From contig DEFE01000008.1 of NCBI GenBank assembly GCA_002350625.1, positions 598 to 38,423 of the forward strand: a DNA stretch of 37,826 bases, in the 5' to 3' direction. The notes under the pieces were generated by a model. It saw only the letters and a program-made list of their open reading frames with translations, was not told the origin of the DNA and did not search any database. A program made the translations under genes and the position numbers. The stretch is from Lachnospiraceae bacterium UBA2860. GTDB lineage: Bacteria > Bacillota > Clostridia > Lachnospirales > Lachnospiraceae. Below, in pieces: positions 24,322 to 32,290 of this stretch (positions are counted from its first letter, which is position 1; each line of letters begins with the position of its first letter).

Positions 24322-24843
24322 ATGCGGGGGGGGTATAGAATCGTGAAACCGAACGAAGAGAAGTCTCCTGATCTGAAGAAGAAAAAAGTCAGCGACACAA
24401 GAACCGAGCAGGTGTATATCGTCCGCTCGCAGCACATCAACGGCTACGGCCGCCTGTTCGGCGGCATGCTCATGCAGTGGATGGACGAGCTCGCCGGCAT
24501 CGTGGCGCGCCGCCACGCGGGCATGACGGTGACCACCGCCTCCGTCGACACGCTCAACTTTGAGGCGCCCGCCTATCAGGACGACATGGTCGTCCTCATC
24601 GGCCGCATCACCCACGTGGGCACCTCCTCGATGGAGGTGCGCATCGACGCCTACGTCGAGGACAACGAAGGCATGCGCCGGCCCATCAACCGCGCCTACT
24701 TCGTCCTGGTCGCGATCGCAGAGGACGGGAAGCCCGTCCCCGTGCCCGGCCTCATCGTGGAGAACGAGAGCGAAAGATATGAGTGGATGAGCGGGGAGAA
24801 GCGCTACAAGCTGCGGAAGACACGCCGGAAGGAAGGGTATTAA
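24322..24843 (+). CDS. Acyl-CoA thioesterase, hotdog fold (YciA-like)
   Basis: The protein has 173 residues from the ATG at 24322. A GTG at 24343 is an alternative start, because the G-rich run before it could serve as ribosome site while the ATG has none. The hotdog core starts near residue 29: HINGYGRLFGGMLMQWMDELAGIVARRH contains the N-x-x-G-x-x-FGG-x2-M-x-x-x-D-E pattern of acyl-CoA hydrolases, and VTTASVDTLNFEAPAYQDD follows. It should hydrolyse acyl-CoA to free acid and CoA in the cytoplasm. It stands alone and converges on pta. Confidence 0.88.
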   Translation: MRGGYRIVKPNEEKSPDLKKKKVSDTRTEQVYIVRSQHINGYGRLFGGMLMQWMDELAGIVARRHAGMTVTTASVDTLNFEAPAYQDDMVVLIGRITHVGTSSMEVRIDAYVEDNEGMRRPINRAYFVLVAIAEDGKPVPVPGLIVENESERYEWMSGEKRYKLRKTRRKEGY

Positions 24844-24867
24844 GGACCGCGCTCACGCGCGGTCCTT
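24842..24867. terminator. Hairpin at convergent gene ends
   Basis: AAGGACCGCG (24842-24851) pairs perfectly with CGCGGTCCTT (24858-24867) over a 6-base loop. The stem contains the thioesterase stop and overlaps the last codons of pta. No T-run follows on either side, so termination may rely on convergence or Rho. Confidence 0.5.
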
Positions 24868-25854
24868 GCCTTGCAGCACCGTCATGGCGGCGGTCATCAC
24901 GATATCCTCCACGGAGCAGCCCCGCGACAGATCGTTGCAGGGCCGGTCAAGTCCCTGCAGGATCGAGTAGGCCTCCGCGCCGCCCAGCCTCTGAGCGATC
25001 TTGTACCCGATGTTGCCGGACTGCAGATCCGGGAAGATGAGCACCTCCGCCCGGCCCGCCACCGGTGAGCCCGGCGCCTTCAGCGCGCCGACCTCCGGTA
25101 CGAGCGCCGCGTCGAACTGCAGCTCCCCGTCGATCGTGAGCGCGGGCGCGATTTCGTGCGCGATGCGCGCGGCTTCCCGCACCTTCGTCACGAGCTCATG
25201 CTCGGCGCTTCCTTTCGTCGAAAATGACAGCAGCGCGACCTTCGGGTCTTCGTTGTCAAAGAGTGTGCGCGCCGTGTCCGCCGTATTTACGGCGATCTGC
25301 GCGAGCTCCTCCGCCGTGGGGCAGGGAACGACGACACAGTCGGCGCATAGCAGAAGCCCGTCCCTTCCGATCGCGCGGTTCGGGAAATCCAGAATAACGG
25401 CGGAGGAGACGACGCTCATGCCGGGTTTTGTCTTTATGATCTGCAGCGCCGGGCGCAGCATATCCCCCGTGGTGTGCACCGCCCCGGAGACGAGTCCGTC
25501 CGCATCGCCCGCCTTCACCATCAGCACGCCGAAGTACATCGGGTCGAGGACGAGCTGCCCTGCCTTCTCTTCCGTCATGCCCTTTTTCTTCCGAAGATCA
25601 TAGAGAAGCGATGCGTAAGCCTCTTTTTTCCCGCTCTTCTCCGGATCGATGTGCGTGATCCCTTGCAGATCCGCGCCCGCGGCAGCCGCCGCTTCCTCGA
25701 TCGCGGCAGCATTTCCGATGAGAATGGGTTCTGCAATACCTTCCTTTAAGAGGATTTCCGCGGCACGTATGGTCCGCCGCTCGTCCCCCTCGGGGAAGAC
25801 GATAGTGCCCTTGTATTTCCTTGCTTTTTCCAAAATGCGCTCTTTAAGCGTCAT
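24853..25854 (-). CDS. pta: Phosphate acetyltransferase
   Basis: The protein has 333 residues, the usual length of the stand-alone PTA domain. GDADGLVSGAVHTTGDMLRPALQIIKTKPG is the Pta signature (the Ptb family lacks it). Further matches are SSAVILDFPNRA and LQFDAALVPEVGALKAPGSPVAGRAEVLIFPDLQSGNIGYK. It interconverts acetyl-CoA and acetyl phosphate. The ATG is one base after the butyrate kinase stop, so the two are co-translated, although Pta is normally paired with acetate kinase. Confidence 0.93.
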   Translation of the reverse strand: MTLKERILEKARKYKGTIVFPEGDERRTIRAAEILLKEGIAEPILIGNAAAIEEAAAAAGADLQGITHIDPEKSGKKEAYASLLYDLRKKKGMTEEKAGQLVLDPMYFGVLMVKAGDADGLVSGAVHTTGDMLRPALQIIKTKPGMSVVSSAVILDFPNRAIGRDGLLLCADCVVVPCPTAEELAQIAVNTADTARTLFDNEDPKVALLSFSTKGSAEHELVTKVREAARIAHEIAPALTIDGELQFDAALVPEVGALKAPGSPVAGRAEVLIFPDLQSGNIGYKIAQRLGGAEAYSILQGLDRPCNDLSRGCSVEDIVMTAAMTVLQGKDRA

Positions 25855-25855
25855 A

Positions 25856-26977
25856 TTATAGTCCCTCGAATCCTTCCCACACCGGCCGCCCGGTGTATGT
25901 CAGCGCCTCCTTCTCTCCGCGCAGGACCTTGAGGACGGGGTAAGCCATCGCCTCCTGCTCCATTTCTCCCGGGTAGAGGCTCACGGGCGCGATCCACTCG
26001 CAGCGGTCTTTGATGCCGTCCACGATATCCTTGAAGCGCACGAGCCCGCCGGTCAGAAGGATGCCGTCCACCTTCCCTTTCAGCACGGTGCTCATCTCGC
26101 CGATCAGCTTGCAGATCTGGTAGATCATCGTGTCCCACACGAGGGTCGCCCGCGGGTCGCCCTCTTCCTTCCACTTGTGGACGACGTCGGAGTCCGAGGT
26201 CCCGAAGTAGCTGACAAAGCCGCCGGCGCGCGTGCACATGAGGCGGATGTCCTCGTATGTCAGGTCGTGGGCCTTGATGTAGTCGAGAAGGTCCGGCAGC
26301 GGCACGGTCCCGATGCGGGTCGGCGTGAAGGGGCCTTCCGCGTCCGCGCCCATGTTGCCGTCGATCATGCGCCCGTGGTCGTGGGCGCTGACCGTGATGC
26401 CGCCGTCGATGTGGCAGACGATGAAGTTCATGTCTTCGTATTTCCGCCCCATCCGCTCGGCGTGGGCCTCCGCCACCGCCTTCTGGTTGAGCACGTGGGA
26501 GTGCGAGACGCGGTACAGGCCCTTGATGCCGGTGAGGCGCGCCTCGTCGCAGAATTCATCCGTGTTCGTCGGATTCAAGGTGTAGGCGTTGCGGCCGTAT
26601 TCCTGCGCGAACTCGTAGGCCAGCATGACGCCGAGCTTCGCGGGATGTTCGCTGCCGCCCACCGCCGCCACGGTGTCGTCGTAGAGGCGCTTGTCCACTT
26701 TTGTGACGCCGCCCGGCTGGGAGTAGGCGCTCCCACCGCGGCCGACGAAGACATCGATGTCTTCGGGCGGCTCGCCGTGCTCGCGCAGCATCTCCGTGAT
26801 GACGCGGTAGCGGAAAGGAATCTGCTTATTGACGTGGTCGTATTTCAGAAGCTCCGGGGCGTCGTGAAAGATGCTTTCCTCGAAGAGCAGCGTCTTGTTT
26901 TCGAACAGGCTGACTTTCGTCGAGGTGGAGCCGGGGTTGATGACAAGGATTTTCCACTTGTCTTTGGCAGGGGTCAT
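25856..26977 (-). CDS. buk: Butyrate kinase family acyl kinase
   Basis: The protein has 373 residues from the ATG at 26977, with GGAGG eight bases upstream. A longer open frame reaches 27052 without a ribosome site. It has the ASKHA phosphate-binding start ILVINPGSTSTKVSLFENK, VFVGRGGSAYSQPGGV, CHIDGGITVSAHDHGRMID and ILLTGGLVRF, all characteristic of butyrate or branched-chain acid kinase rather than AckA. It makes ATP and carboxylate from acyl phosphate. With pta next to it, the true acyl group (butyrate, propionate, isobutyrate or acetate) is open. Confidence 0.92.
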   Translation of the reverse strand: MTPAKDKWKILVINPGSTSTKVSLFENKTLLFEESIFHDAPELLKYDHVNKQIPFRYRVITEMLREHGEPPEDIDVFVGRGGSAYSQPGGVTKVDKRLYDDTVAAVGGSEHPAKLGVMLAYEFAQEYGRNAYTLNPTNTDEFCDEARLTGIKGLYRVSHSHVLNQKAVAEAHAERMGRKYEDMNFIVCHIDGGITVSAHDHGRMIDGNMGADAEGPFTPTRIGTVPLPDLLDYIKAHDLTYEDIRLMCTRAGGFVSYFGTSDSDVVHKWKEEGDPRATLVWDTMIYQICKLIGEMSTVLKGKVDGILLTGGLVRFKDIVDGIKDRCEWIAPVSLYPGEMEQEAMAYPVLKVLRGEKEALTYTGRPVWEGFEGL

Positions 26978-27069
26978 GCGTACTGCCTCCATCTTATGAA
27001 TCTTATGAATAGGGGATCCGTGATGCCTTGCGGATCCTGATTGTAAGGACATGCTTTTAAATCATTGAA

Positions 27070-27097
27070 AGACTAACATATCCGCCGGATTTGTCAA
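27070..27097 (-). promoter_or_regulatory. Possible buk-pta promoter and leader hairpin
   Basis: On the minus strand a consensus TTGACA (27097-27092) is followed after 16 bases by a poor TAGTCT (27075-27070). The leader of about 90 bases contains an inverted repeat GGATCCG...CGGATCC (near 27012-27035) and a doubled ATTCATAAG just before the ribosome site. Confidence 0.4.
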
Positions 27098-27170
27098 GAT
27101 GCGCGCTTTACATGCATCCGCTCTGCTTTTATACTGAAAATGCAGATGAGTGATTCGTTAACCGGACGCC

Positions 27171-27382
27171 GCTCCCGCCGCAGGTGCAGATCTCCTGCGG
27201 ACAATCTGCACAAGCCTTAGTACTTCTTGTTCACCGAAAATCACGTTGTTCGAAGAAAAAACCTTTGTCTGAGCGAAGCGAGTTAGGTTTTTTCGATGAA
27301 CCGCCTTTAGTGATTTTCGGTGAACTTAGAAGTACTTAGGCGCGGAAGCCGTCCGCAGGAGATCTGCACCTGCGAAGGGAGC
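27171..27382. repeat. 212-bp nested palindromic element
   Basis: The outer arms are GCTCCC at 27171 and GGGAGC at 27377, followed inward by a perfect 24-base inverted repeat (27179-27202 with 27351-27374). After an internal loop come GCCT/AGGC, AGTACTTCT/AGAAGTACT and a 16-base perfect pair GTTCACCGAAAATCAC/GTGATTTTCGGTGAAC. The centre is AAAAAACCT/AGGTTTTTT around a 20-base loop containing GAGCGAAGCGAG. It codes for nothing. It fills most of the gap between buk and sdaA and could be a MITE-like mobile remnant or a structured RNA. The rest of the 444-base gap holds the buk leader and the sdaA ribosome site. Confidence 0.85.
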
Positions 27383-27421
27383 AGCCGCTTAGTCTAAGGT
27401 AAGGTATAAAGGACGAAAGAC

Positions 27422-28624
27422 ATGCATAGCATCAGAAGTGTTTATAAGATCGGCAACGGCCCCTCAAGCTCGCACACGGTCGGGCCCTACAGAGCGGCCA
27501 AATATTTCTCGGAGCGCTACCCGGAAGCGGATGCGTGGAAGGTGACGCTGTTCGGCTCCCTGGCTTTTACCGGACAGGGGCACGGCACCATGAAGGCGAT
27601 CCGCACCGCCCTTCCGGACGCGGAGGTCCTCTTTGACCTGAAGACGCCGGAGAAGGAGCTGCCGCATCCCAACACCATGCTGTTTGAGGCGAAAAAGGGC
27701 GGAGAAGAGCTCGGCCGCTGCCGCATTTTCAGCATCGGCGGCGGATCGATCCGCGTCGAGGGCGAGGCGTCGGACGAGGAGCTGGAGGTGTATCCGCAGA
27801 GCAGCTTCTCCGAGATCAGCGCGCTCTGCAAGCAGCGCTACCTGAACCTGCCGCAGTTCGTGTACCGGATGGAGGACGACAGCATCCGCAGGAAGCTCAC
27901 GGAGATCTGGCACGCGATGGAAGACACGGTGCGCCGGGGGCTCGCCGCAGAAGGCGTTCTGCCCGGCGGGCTCGGCGTGGCCAGAAAGGCGAAGCTGCTG
28001 TACGAGACGCGCTGCTACAATGAGAGCTCGGACGTGACGATGAACCGCGTCATCGCGGCCTATGCGTACGCCGTCAGCGAAGAGAATGCCGACGAGCATC
28101 TCGTCGTGACGGCGCCGACCTGCGGCAGCTGCGGCGTCCTTCCGGCCGTTCTTTACTACATGCAGTACGACCGGGGCTTCCCGGAGGAGGAGATCATCGA
28201 CGCGCTCGCCGTGGCGGGCCTCATCGGAAATGTCATCCGCACGAACGCGAGCATCTCGGGCGCGGAGGCGGGGTGCCAGGCCGAGATCGGCAGCGCGGCC
28301 TCCATGGCTGCTGCGGCGCTCGCGGAGCTGCACGGCCTCAACATCGACCAGATCGAATACGCGGCGGAGATCGCCATGGAGCACAGCCTCGGCCTCACCT
28401 GCGACCCGGTGAAGGGCCTCGTGCAGATTCCCTGCATCGAGCGCAACGCGGTCGCCGCCATGAGGGCGATCAGCGCGGTGAATCTGTCCCAGTTCCTGTT
28501 CGCCACCCGGAAGATCTCCTTCGACGACGTGGTCGCGACGATGTACCGGACGGGCCTTGACATGGATGAAAAATACCGCGAGACTTCGCACGGCGGGCTC
28601 GCGACCATCTACTCGAATCAGTAA
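27422..28624 (+). CDS. sdaA: L-serine dehydratase, iron-sulfur, single chain
   Basis: The protein has 400 residues and fuses the beta domain (SVYKIGNGPSSSHTVGP, where the SSSHT loop is conserved) to the alpha domain in one chain. Iron-sulfur candidates are Cys234, Cys237 (APTCGSCGVLP), Cys285 (GAEAGCQAEIG), Cys327 and Cys338. It deaminates L-serine to pyruvate and ammonia in the cytoplasm with an oxygen-labile cluster. The ribosome site is AAGGA. A ferrous-iron importer gene follows after 45 bases, which suits an iron-dependent enzyme. Confidence 0.95.
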   Translation: MHSIRSVYKIGNGPSSSHTVGPYRAAKYFSERYPEADAWKVTLFGSLAFTGQGHGTMKAIRTALPDAEVLFDLKTPEKELPHPNTMLFEAKKGGEELGRCRIFSIGGGSIRVEGEASDEELEVYPQSSFSEISALCKQRYLNLPQFVYRMEDDSIRRKLTEIWHAMEDTVRRGLAAEGVLPGGLGVARKAKLLYETRCYNESSDVTMNRVIAAYAYAVSEENADEHLVVTAPTCGSCGVLPAVLYYMQYDRGFPEEEIIDALAVAGLIGNVIRTNASISGAEAGCQAEIGSAASMAAAALAELHGLNIDQIEYAAEIAMEHSLGLTCDPVKGLVQIPCIERNAVAAMRAISAVNLSQFLFATRKISFDDVVATMYRTGLDMDEKYRETSHGGLATIYSNQ

Positions 28625-28669
28625 CGATCTTCGGGCGCGCCTGTGCGGCCGCCCGACGGAAAGGATTAT

Positions 28670-31012
28670 ATGACGCTAGACAAACTGACGATAGGATCTT
28701 CGGCAAAAGTAACGGACGTCGGCGGCAAGGGATCGCTCCGGCAGCATTTTCTTGATATGGGCCTCATCCCCGGCGCCATAGTATCAGTCGTCAAGCTCGC
28801 TCCCATGGGCGATCCCATGGAGGTGCGCATCCACGGCTACGAGCTGACGCTGCGCCTGAACGAAGCGGCGCAGATCGGCGTCGAGCCTGTCCCGTATGAG
28901 ACGCCCGCCGCGCAGGCAAAGAAGCGGGAGGCCGTCTCTCACCCGGGCCTCGGCGAGAGCGGCAAGTATCATCCCAAGGGCAGCGGCAACCCGCTGCCGA
29001 AGGGCACGGTGCTCACCTTCGCCCTCGTGGGGAACCAGAATACGGGAAAGACGACGCTGTTCAACCAGCTGACCGGCGCCAATCAGCACGTCGGCAATTT
29101 CCCCGGCGTCACCGTCGACAGAAAGGACGGGGTCATCCGGGGGCACAAGCACACCCTGATCACGGATCTTCCCGGGATCTATTCGATGTCCCCGTACTCC
29201 AGCGAGGAGCTGGTCTCCCGCGACTTTGTCTTAAAGACGAAGCCGCACGCGATCATCAACATCGTCGACGCCACCACGATCGAGCGGAATCTCTACCTGA
29301 CGATGCAGCTGCTTGAAACCGGCATCCCGACCGTGGTCGCGCTCAATATGATGGACGAGATGACCGGAAACGGCGGCGGCGTCGACGTCAACCGGATGGA
29401 GGAGCTGCTCGGCGTCCCGGTCGTGCCGATCTCGGCGTCGAAGAATGCGGGCGTCGACGAGCTCGTGGAGCACGCCATACACATCGCGAAATATCAGGAG
29501 GGGCCGGCGCGGCAGGACTTCTGCGACAGCAACGACAACGGCGGCGCGGTGCACCGCGCGATCCATGCGGTCGTCCACCTGATCGAGGACCACGCGGAGA
29601 GGGCCGGGCTTCCCGTCCGCTTCGCCGCGGTCAAGCTGATCGAGGGAGACGCGCGGATTCTCGAACAGCTCGCGCTCGACGAGAACGAGCAGGAGCTGCT
29701 CGAGCACATCATCGTGCAGATGGAGAAGGAGCGGGGGCTCGACAGGAGCGCGGCGATCGCCGACATGCGCTTTTCTTTCATCTACAAGATCTGCGACGCG
29801 TGCGTGAAGCGCCCCGCGGAGAGCAGGGAGCGCATCCGCAGCGAGAAGATCGACAACGTGCTCACGGGAAAATGGACCGCCATTCCGTTCTTCATCTTCA
29901 TCATGGGGACGGTCTTCTTCCTCACGTTTTATCTGATCGGCCCGTTTTTCCAGGGCCTTCTCGAGACGGGGATCGGGCGCCTCGCCGAGCTTGCCGGCCG
30001 CGCGATGGAGGCCGGGCACGTACAGCCGGTCATCCAGGACCTGGTGCTCGAAGGCATTTTCGACGGCGTCGGCAGCGTCCTGAGCTTCCTGCCAATCATC
30101 ATCACGATGTTTTTCTTCCTGTCGATGCTCGAGGACAGCGGCTACATCGCGCGCGTCGCGTTCATGATGGACAAGCAGTTCCGGAAGCTCGGCCTGTCGG
30201 GCCGCAGCATCGTGCCGATGCTCATCGGCTTCGGCTGCACGGTGCCGGCAGTCATGTCGACGCGGACGCTCCCGAGCGAGCGGGACAGGAAGATGACCAT
30301 CCTGCTCACGCCATTTATGAGCTGTACGGCGAAGGTGCCGATCTACGGTTTCTTTATCACCGTCTTCTTCCCGCATCAGAGCTGGTGGATCATCACCTGC
30401 ATTTATCTCCTGGGCGTTCTCGTGGGCATGCTTGTCGCCCTGCTCTTTAAGAAGACCCTGTTCAAGGGAGACGCGGTGCCATTTGTGATGGAACTGCCGA
30501 ACTACCGGCTGCCCTCTCCCCGCAGCGTTCTGCAGCTTTTGTGGGAGAAGACGAAGGATTTCATCCAGCGGGCGTTTTCGGTGATCCTCATCGCGACGAT
30601 CGTCGTCTGGTTCCTTAAGAGCTTCGACTTCGGCTTCAACCGCGTGCCGGTGGGCTCCGACCGGAGTATCCTGGCCGTGATCGCCGGCTTCATCACGCCG
30701 GTCTTCCGGCCCGCGGGGCTCGGCGACTGGCGGATCGTGACGTCCCTCATCAGCGGATTCATGGCGAAGGAGAGCGTCGTCTCGATCATGGAGATGCTCT
30801 TCGGCAGCGGCGTGGCCTCCATCGGCGCGCTGACCGCGGCGTGCATGCTGGTCTTCAGCCTTCTCTACACGCCATGCGTGGCCGCCATCGCTTCCATCCG
30901 GAGAGAGCTCGGCGTCAAGGCGGCGCTTGCCGTCGTTCTGTGGCAGTGCTCGATCGCGTGGCTTGCAGCCACGATCGTGCATATAATCGGTATGCTTGCG
31001 GGGGTGAGCTGA
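28670..31012 (+). CDS. feoB: FeoA-FeoB fusion ferrous iron transporter
   Basis: The protein has 780 residues from the ATG at 28670, which has GGAAAGGA upstream. Residues 1-75 form a FeoA SH3-like domain (GGKGSLRQHFLDMGLIPGAIV). A linker follows, then the FeoB G-domain with G1 GNQNTGKT (121-128), G3 DLPG (166-169) and G4 NMMD (226-229). The membrane part has two Gate regions, including FGCTVPAVMSTRTL and TPFMSCTAKVPIYGFF. It imports Fe2+ across the membrane. FeoA is usually a separate gene. Here it is in cis. The TGA overlaps the next ATG by one base. Confidence 0.95.
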   Translation: MTLDKLTIGSSAKVTDVGGKGSLRQHFLDMGLIPGAIVSVVKLAPMGDPMEVRIHGYELTLRLNEAAQIGVEPVPYETPAAQAKKREAVSHPGLGESGKYHPKGSGNPLPKGTVLTFALVGNQNTGKTTLFNQLTGANQHVGNFPGVTVDRKDGVIRGHKHTLITDLPGIYSMSPYSSEELVSRDFVLKTKPHAIINIVDATTIERNLYLTMQLLETGIPTVVALNMMDEMTGNGGGVDVNRMEELLGVPVVPISASKNAGVDELVEHAIHIAKYQEGPARQDFCDSNDNGGAVHRAIHAVVHLIEDHAERAGLPVRFAAVKLIEGDARILEQLALDENEQELLEHIIVQMEKERGLDRSAAIADMRFSFIYKICDACVKRPAESRERIRSEKIDNVLTGKWTAIPFFIFIMGTVFFLTFYLIGPFFQGLLETGIGRLAELAGRAMEAGHVQPVIQDLVLEGIFDGVGSVLSFLPIIITMFFFLSMLEDSGYIARVAFMMDKQFRKLGLSGRSIVPMLIGFGCTVPAVMSTRTLPSERDRKMTILLTPFMSCTAKVPIYGFFITVFFPHQSWWIITCIYLLGVLVGMLVALLFKKTLFKGDAVPFVMELPNYRLPSPRSVLQLLWEKTKDFIQRAFSVILIATIVVWFLKSFDFGFNRVPVGSDRSILAVIAGFITPVFRPAGLGDWRIVTSLISGFMAKESVVSIMEMLFGSGVASIGALTAACMLVFSLLYTPCVAAIASIRRELGVKAALAVVLWQCSIAWLAATIVHIIGMLAGVS

Positions 31013-31158
31013 TGAATATCTGGGATGTACTGATCCTTGTCCTCATCGGGACCGTTGTCTTCTTCTGCGTGCGGACCTACCGAAGAAGCGGGGGCTGCTG
31101 CAGCAAGAGCTGCGGTCCGAACTGTCCGCACTGCAATGAGTGCGACAAAAAAACATGA
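31012..31158 (+). CDS. FeoB-associated Cys-rich membrane peptide
   Basis: The protein has 48 residues. Its start overlaps the feoB stop (TGATG). One membrane helix (WDVLILVLIGTVVFFCV) is followed by a basic stop and a cysteine-rich tail with CC-x3-C-x3-C-x2-C-x2-C spacing. The layout matches the known family of FeoB-associated Cys-rich proteins (FeoB_associated). The tail may bind iron or other metal at the cytoplasmic mouth of FeoB. The stop codon lies inside a REP-like palindrome. Confidence 0.88.
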   Translation: MNIWDVLILVLIGTVVFFCVRTYRRSGGCCSKSCGPNCPHCNECDKKT

Positions 31159-31226
31159 CAGGGGGTCTGACCCCTTGTCACGTTTACATTGCATACAATA
31201 TGACAGAGGGTCAGACCCCCTGTCAT
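31155..31226. repeat. REP-like element (GGGGTCTGACCCC family), likely bidirectional terminator
   Basis: ATGACAGGGGGTCTGACCC (31155-31173) and its perfect reverse complement (31208-31226) flank 34 bases. Each arm is itself nearly palindromic. A-rich sequence before and ATTTTT after would give U-runs on both strands. The element covers the stop codon of the Cys-rich peptide on the plus strand and of the oxidoreductase on the minus strand. Confidence 0.8.
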
Positions 31227-32200
31227 ATTTTTCGGCTCTCGTACACGGAAAGCAGCGTCTCCATCGTGACTTCGCAGGACGCCGGATCGTTGGCGAAGGG
31301 CCGCCCTTCGCGGATGCTCGCGTAGAAATCCGAGATGCAGGCCTTGTGCCCCACGCCCCAGTAGGACTTCCCGAGCGCGATGTCCCCGCCGCAGTCGACG
31401 CTCTCCGCCTTTCCGCCGCGCCGGATCTCGAGGCCGTCGCCCTCCAGGCGGAGCACGGCGCCTTCAAGATCGAGCTCGATGATCACCGGCGCGTCCGCGC
31501 TGTACGCCGTGGACGCGTAGAGCAGCGCCGTCCTGTCGCCGCTTCTTAAGTAGATCTCCGCGGTGTCCTCGACCTCGATGACGCCCCGCAGGTGGTGATT
31601 GGCGAGGTGCGCCTCCACCTGGTCCGGCGCGCCCAGAAAGCGCAGCATAAGATCGAGCGTGTGCACGGCCTGATTGATCAGCGCGCCGCCGCCCTCCGTG
31701 GCCCACGTTCCCTTCCAGCCGCCCGCCGGGTAATAATCCGCAGTCCGGCACCAGGTGACGAACGCGCGGATCCCGCGGAGCGCGCCGAAATCACCCGAGG
31801 CGGCCAGCTCCTGCATGCGGATGACATTTCCGTGATAGCGGTTCTGAAAACAGATGCCGACAGGCACAAGCCCCGCCGCCTCGCGGATCATCTCCCAGCC
31901 CTTCCGGTCGATGGCCGGCGGCTTCTCCGTGAACACGGCGATCCCCCGCTTCGCGGCCGCGAGCGCCATGGCGGGATGAAGCCCGTGCGGCGTGCACAGA
32001 TGGACCGCGTCAAGCCGCTCCGCCTCAAGCATCTCTTCATAGTCCACGTAAGCCCTGCAGCCGTAAGACGCGGCCATGCCATCCGCCCGCTCCCTCACGA
32101 TGTCGGCACAGGATACAAGCTCCGTCTCTTCAAGTGCGGCAAGCACCTTGGCGTGCACGCCGGAAATGTTGCCGCAGCCGACAATCCCGACTCGATACAT
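31223..32200 (-). CDS. Gfo/Idh/MocA family oxidoreductase (copy 1)
   Basis: The protein has 325 residues from the ATG at 32200, with AGGAGG upstream. The open frame extends further only through repeat DNA. The Rossmann motif is VGIVGCGNISG (4-14), with EKP at 92-94 and the conserved H179 in GALINQAVHTLD. It should oxidise or reduce a sugar or cyclitol with NAD(P). It is last of three tandem members of this family on one strand. Its stop lies inside a REP-like palindrome. Confidence 0.9.
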   Translation of the reverse strand: MYRVGIVGCGNISGVHAKVLAALEETELVSCADIVRERADGMAASYGCRAYVDYEEMLEAERLDAVHLCTPHGLHPAMALAAAKRGIAVFTEKPPAIDRKGWEMIREAAGLVPVGICFQNRYHGNVIRMQELAASGDFGALRGIRAFVTWCRTADYYPAGGWKGTWATEGGGALINQAVHTLDLMLRFLGAPDQVEAHLANHHLRGVIEVEDTAEIYLRSGDRTALLYASTAYSADAPVIIELDLEGAVLRLEGDGLEIRRGGKAESVDCGGDIALGKSYWGVGHKACISDFYASIREGRPFANDPASCEVTMETLLSVYESRKI

Positions 32201-32216
32201 ACCTCTCCTCCTCTTC

Positions 32217-32290
32217 CCGCGTCCCTGAAAAATCAGGCGCGGACAGTCTTCCTCCATGCCGCATCCCTGAAAAATCAGGCGCGAACCGTC
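32217..32290. repeat. Duplicated 3' end of oxidoreductase copy 2, each with a small hairpin
   Basis: A 32-base unit occurs at 32217-32248 and 32259-32290 (period 42). Both contain TCCCTGAAAAATCAGGCGCG, with CCTGA-AAAA-TCAGG forming a hairpin. The unit at 32259 encodes the last codons and stop of the oxidoreductase. The other is a non-coding copy downstream. Confidence 0.85.

Noticed and set aside
27171..27382. Riboswitch upstream of sdaA
   Set aside because: The element is one long nested palindrome, equally foldable on both strands, and does not match the helical layout of a known riboswitch class.
27405..27410. TATAAA as a -10 box for sdaA
   Set aside because: It overlaps the only ribosome site, leaves about five bases of leader, and has no -35 partner.
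29231..30982. 583-codon open frame on the minus strand, antisense to feoB
   Set aside because: The product is mostly Arg, Asp, His and Glu, which is what reverse-complemented GC-rich codons give, and no start signal is present.
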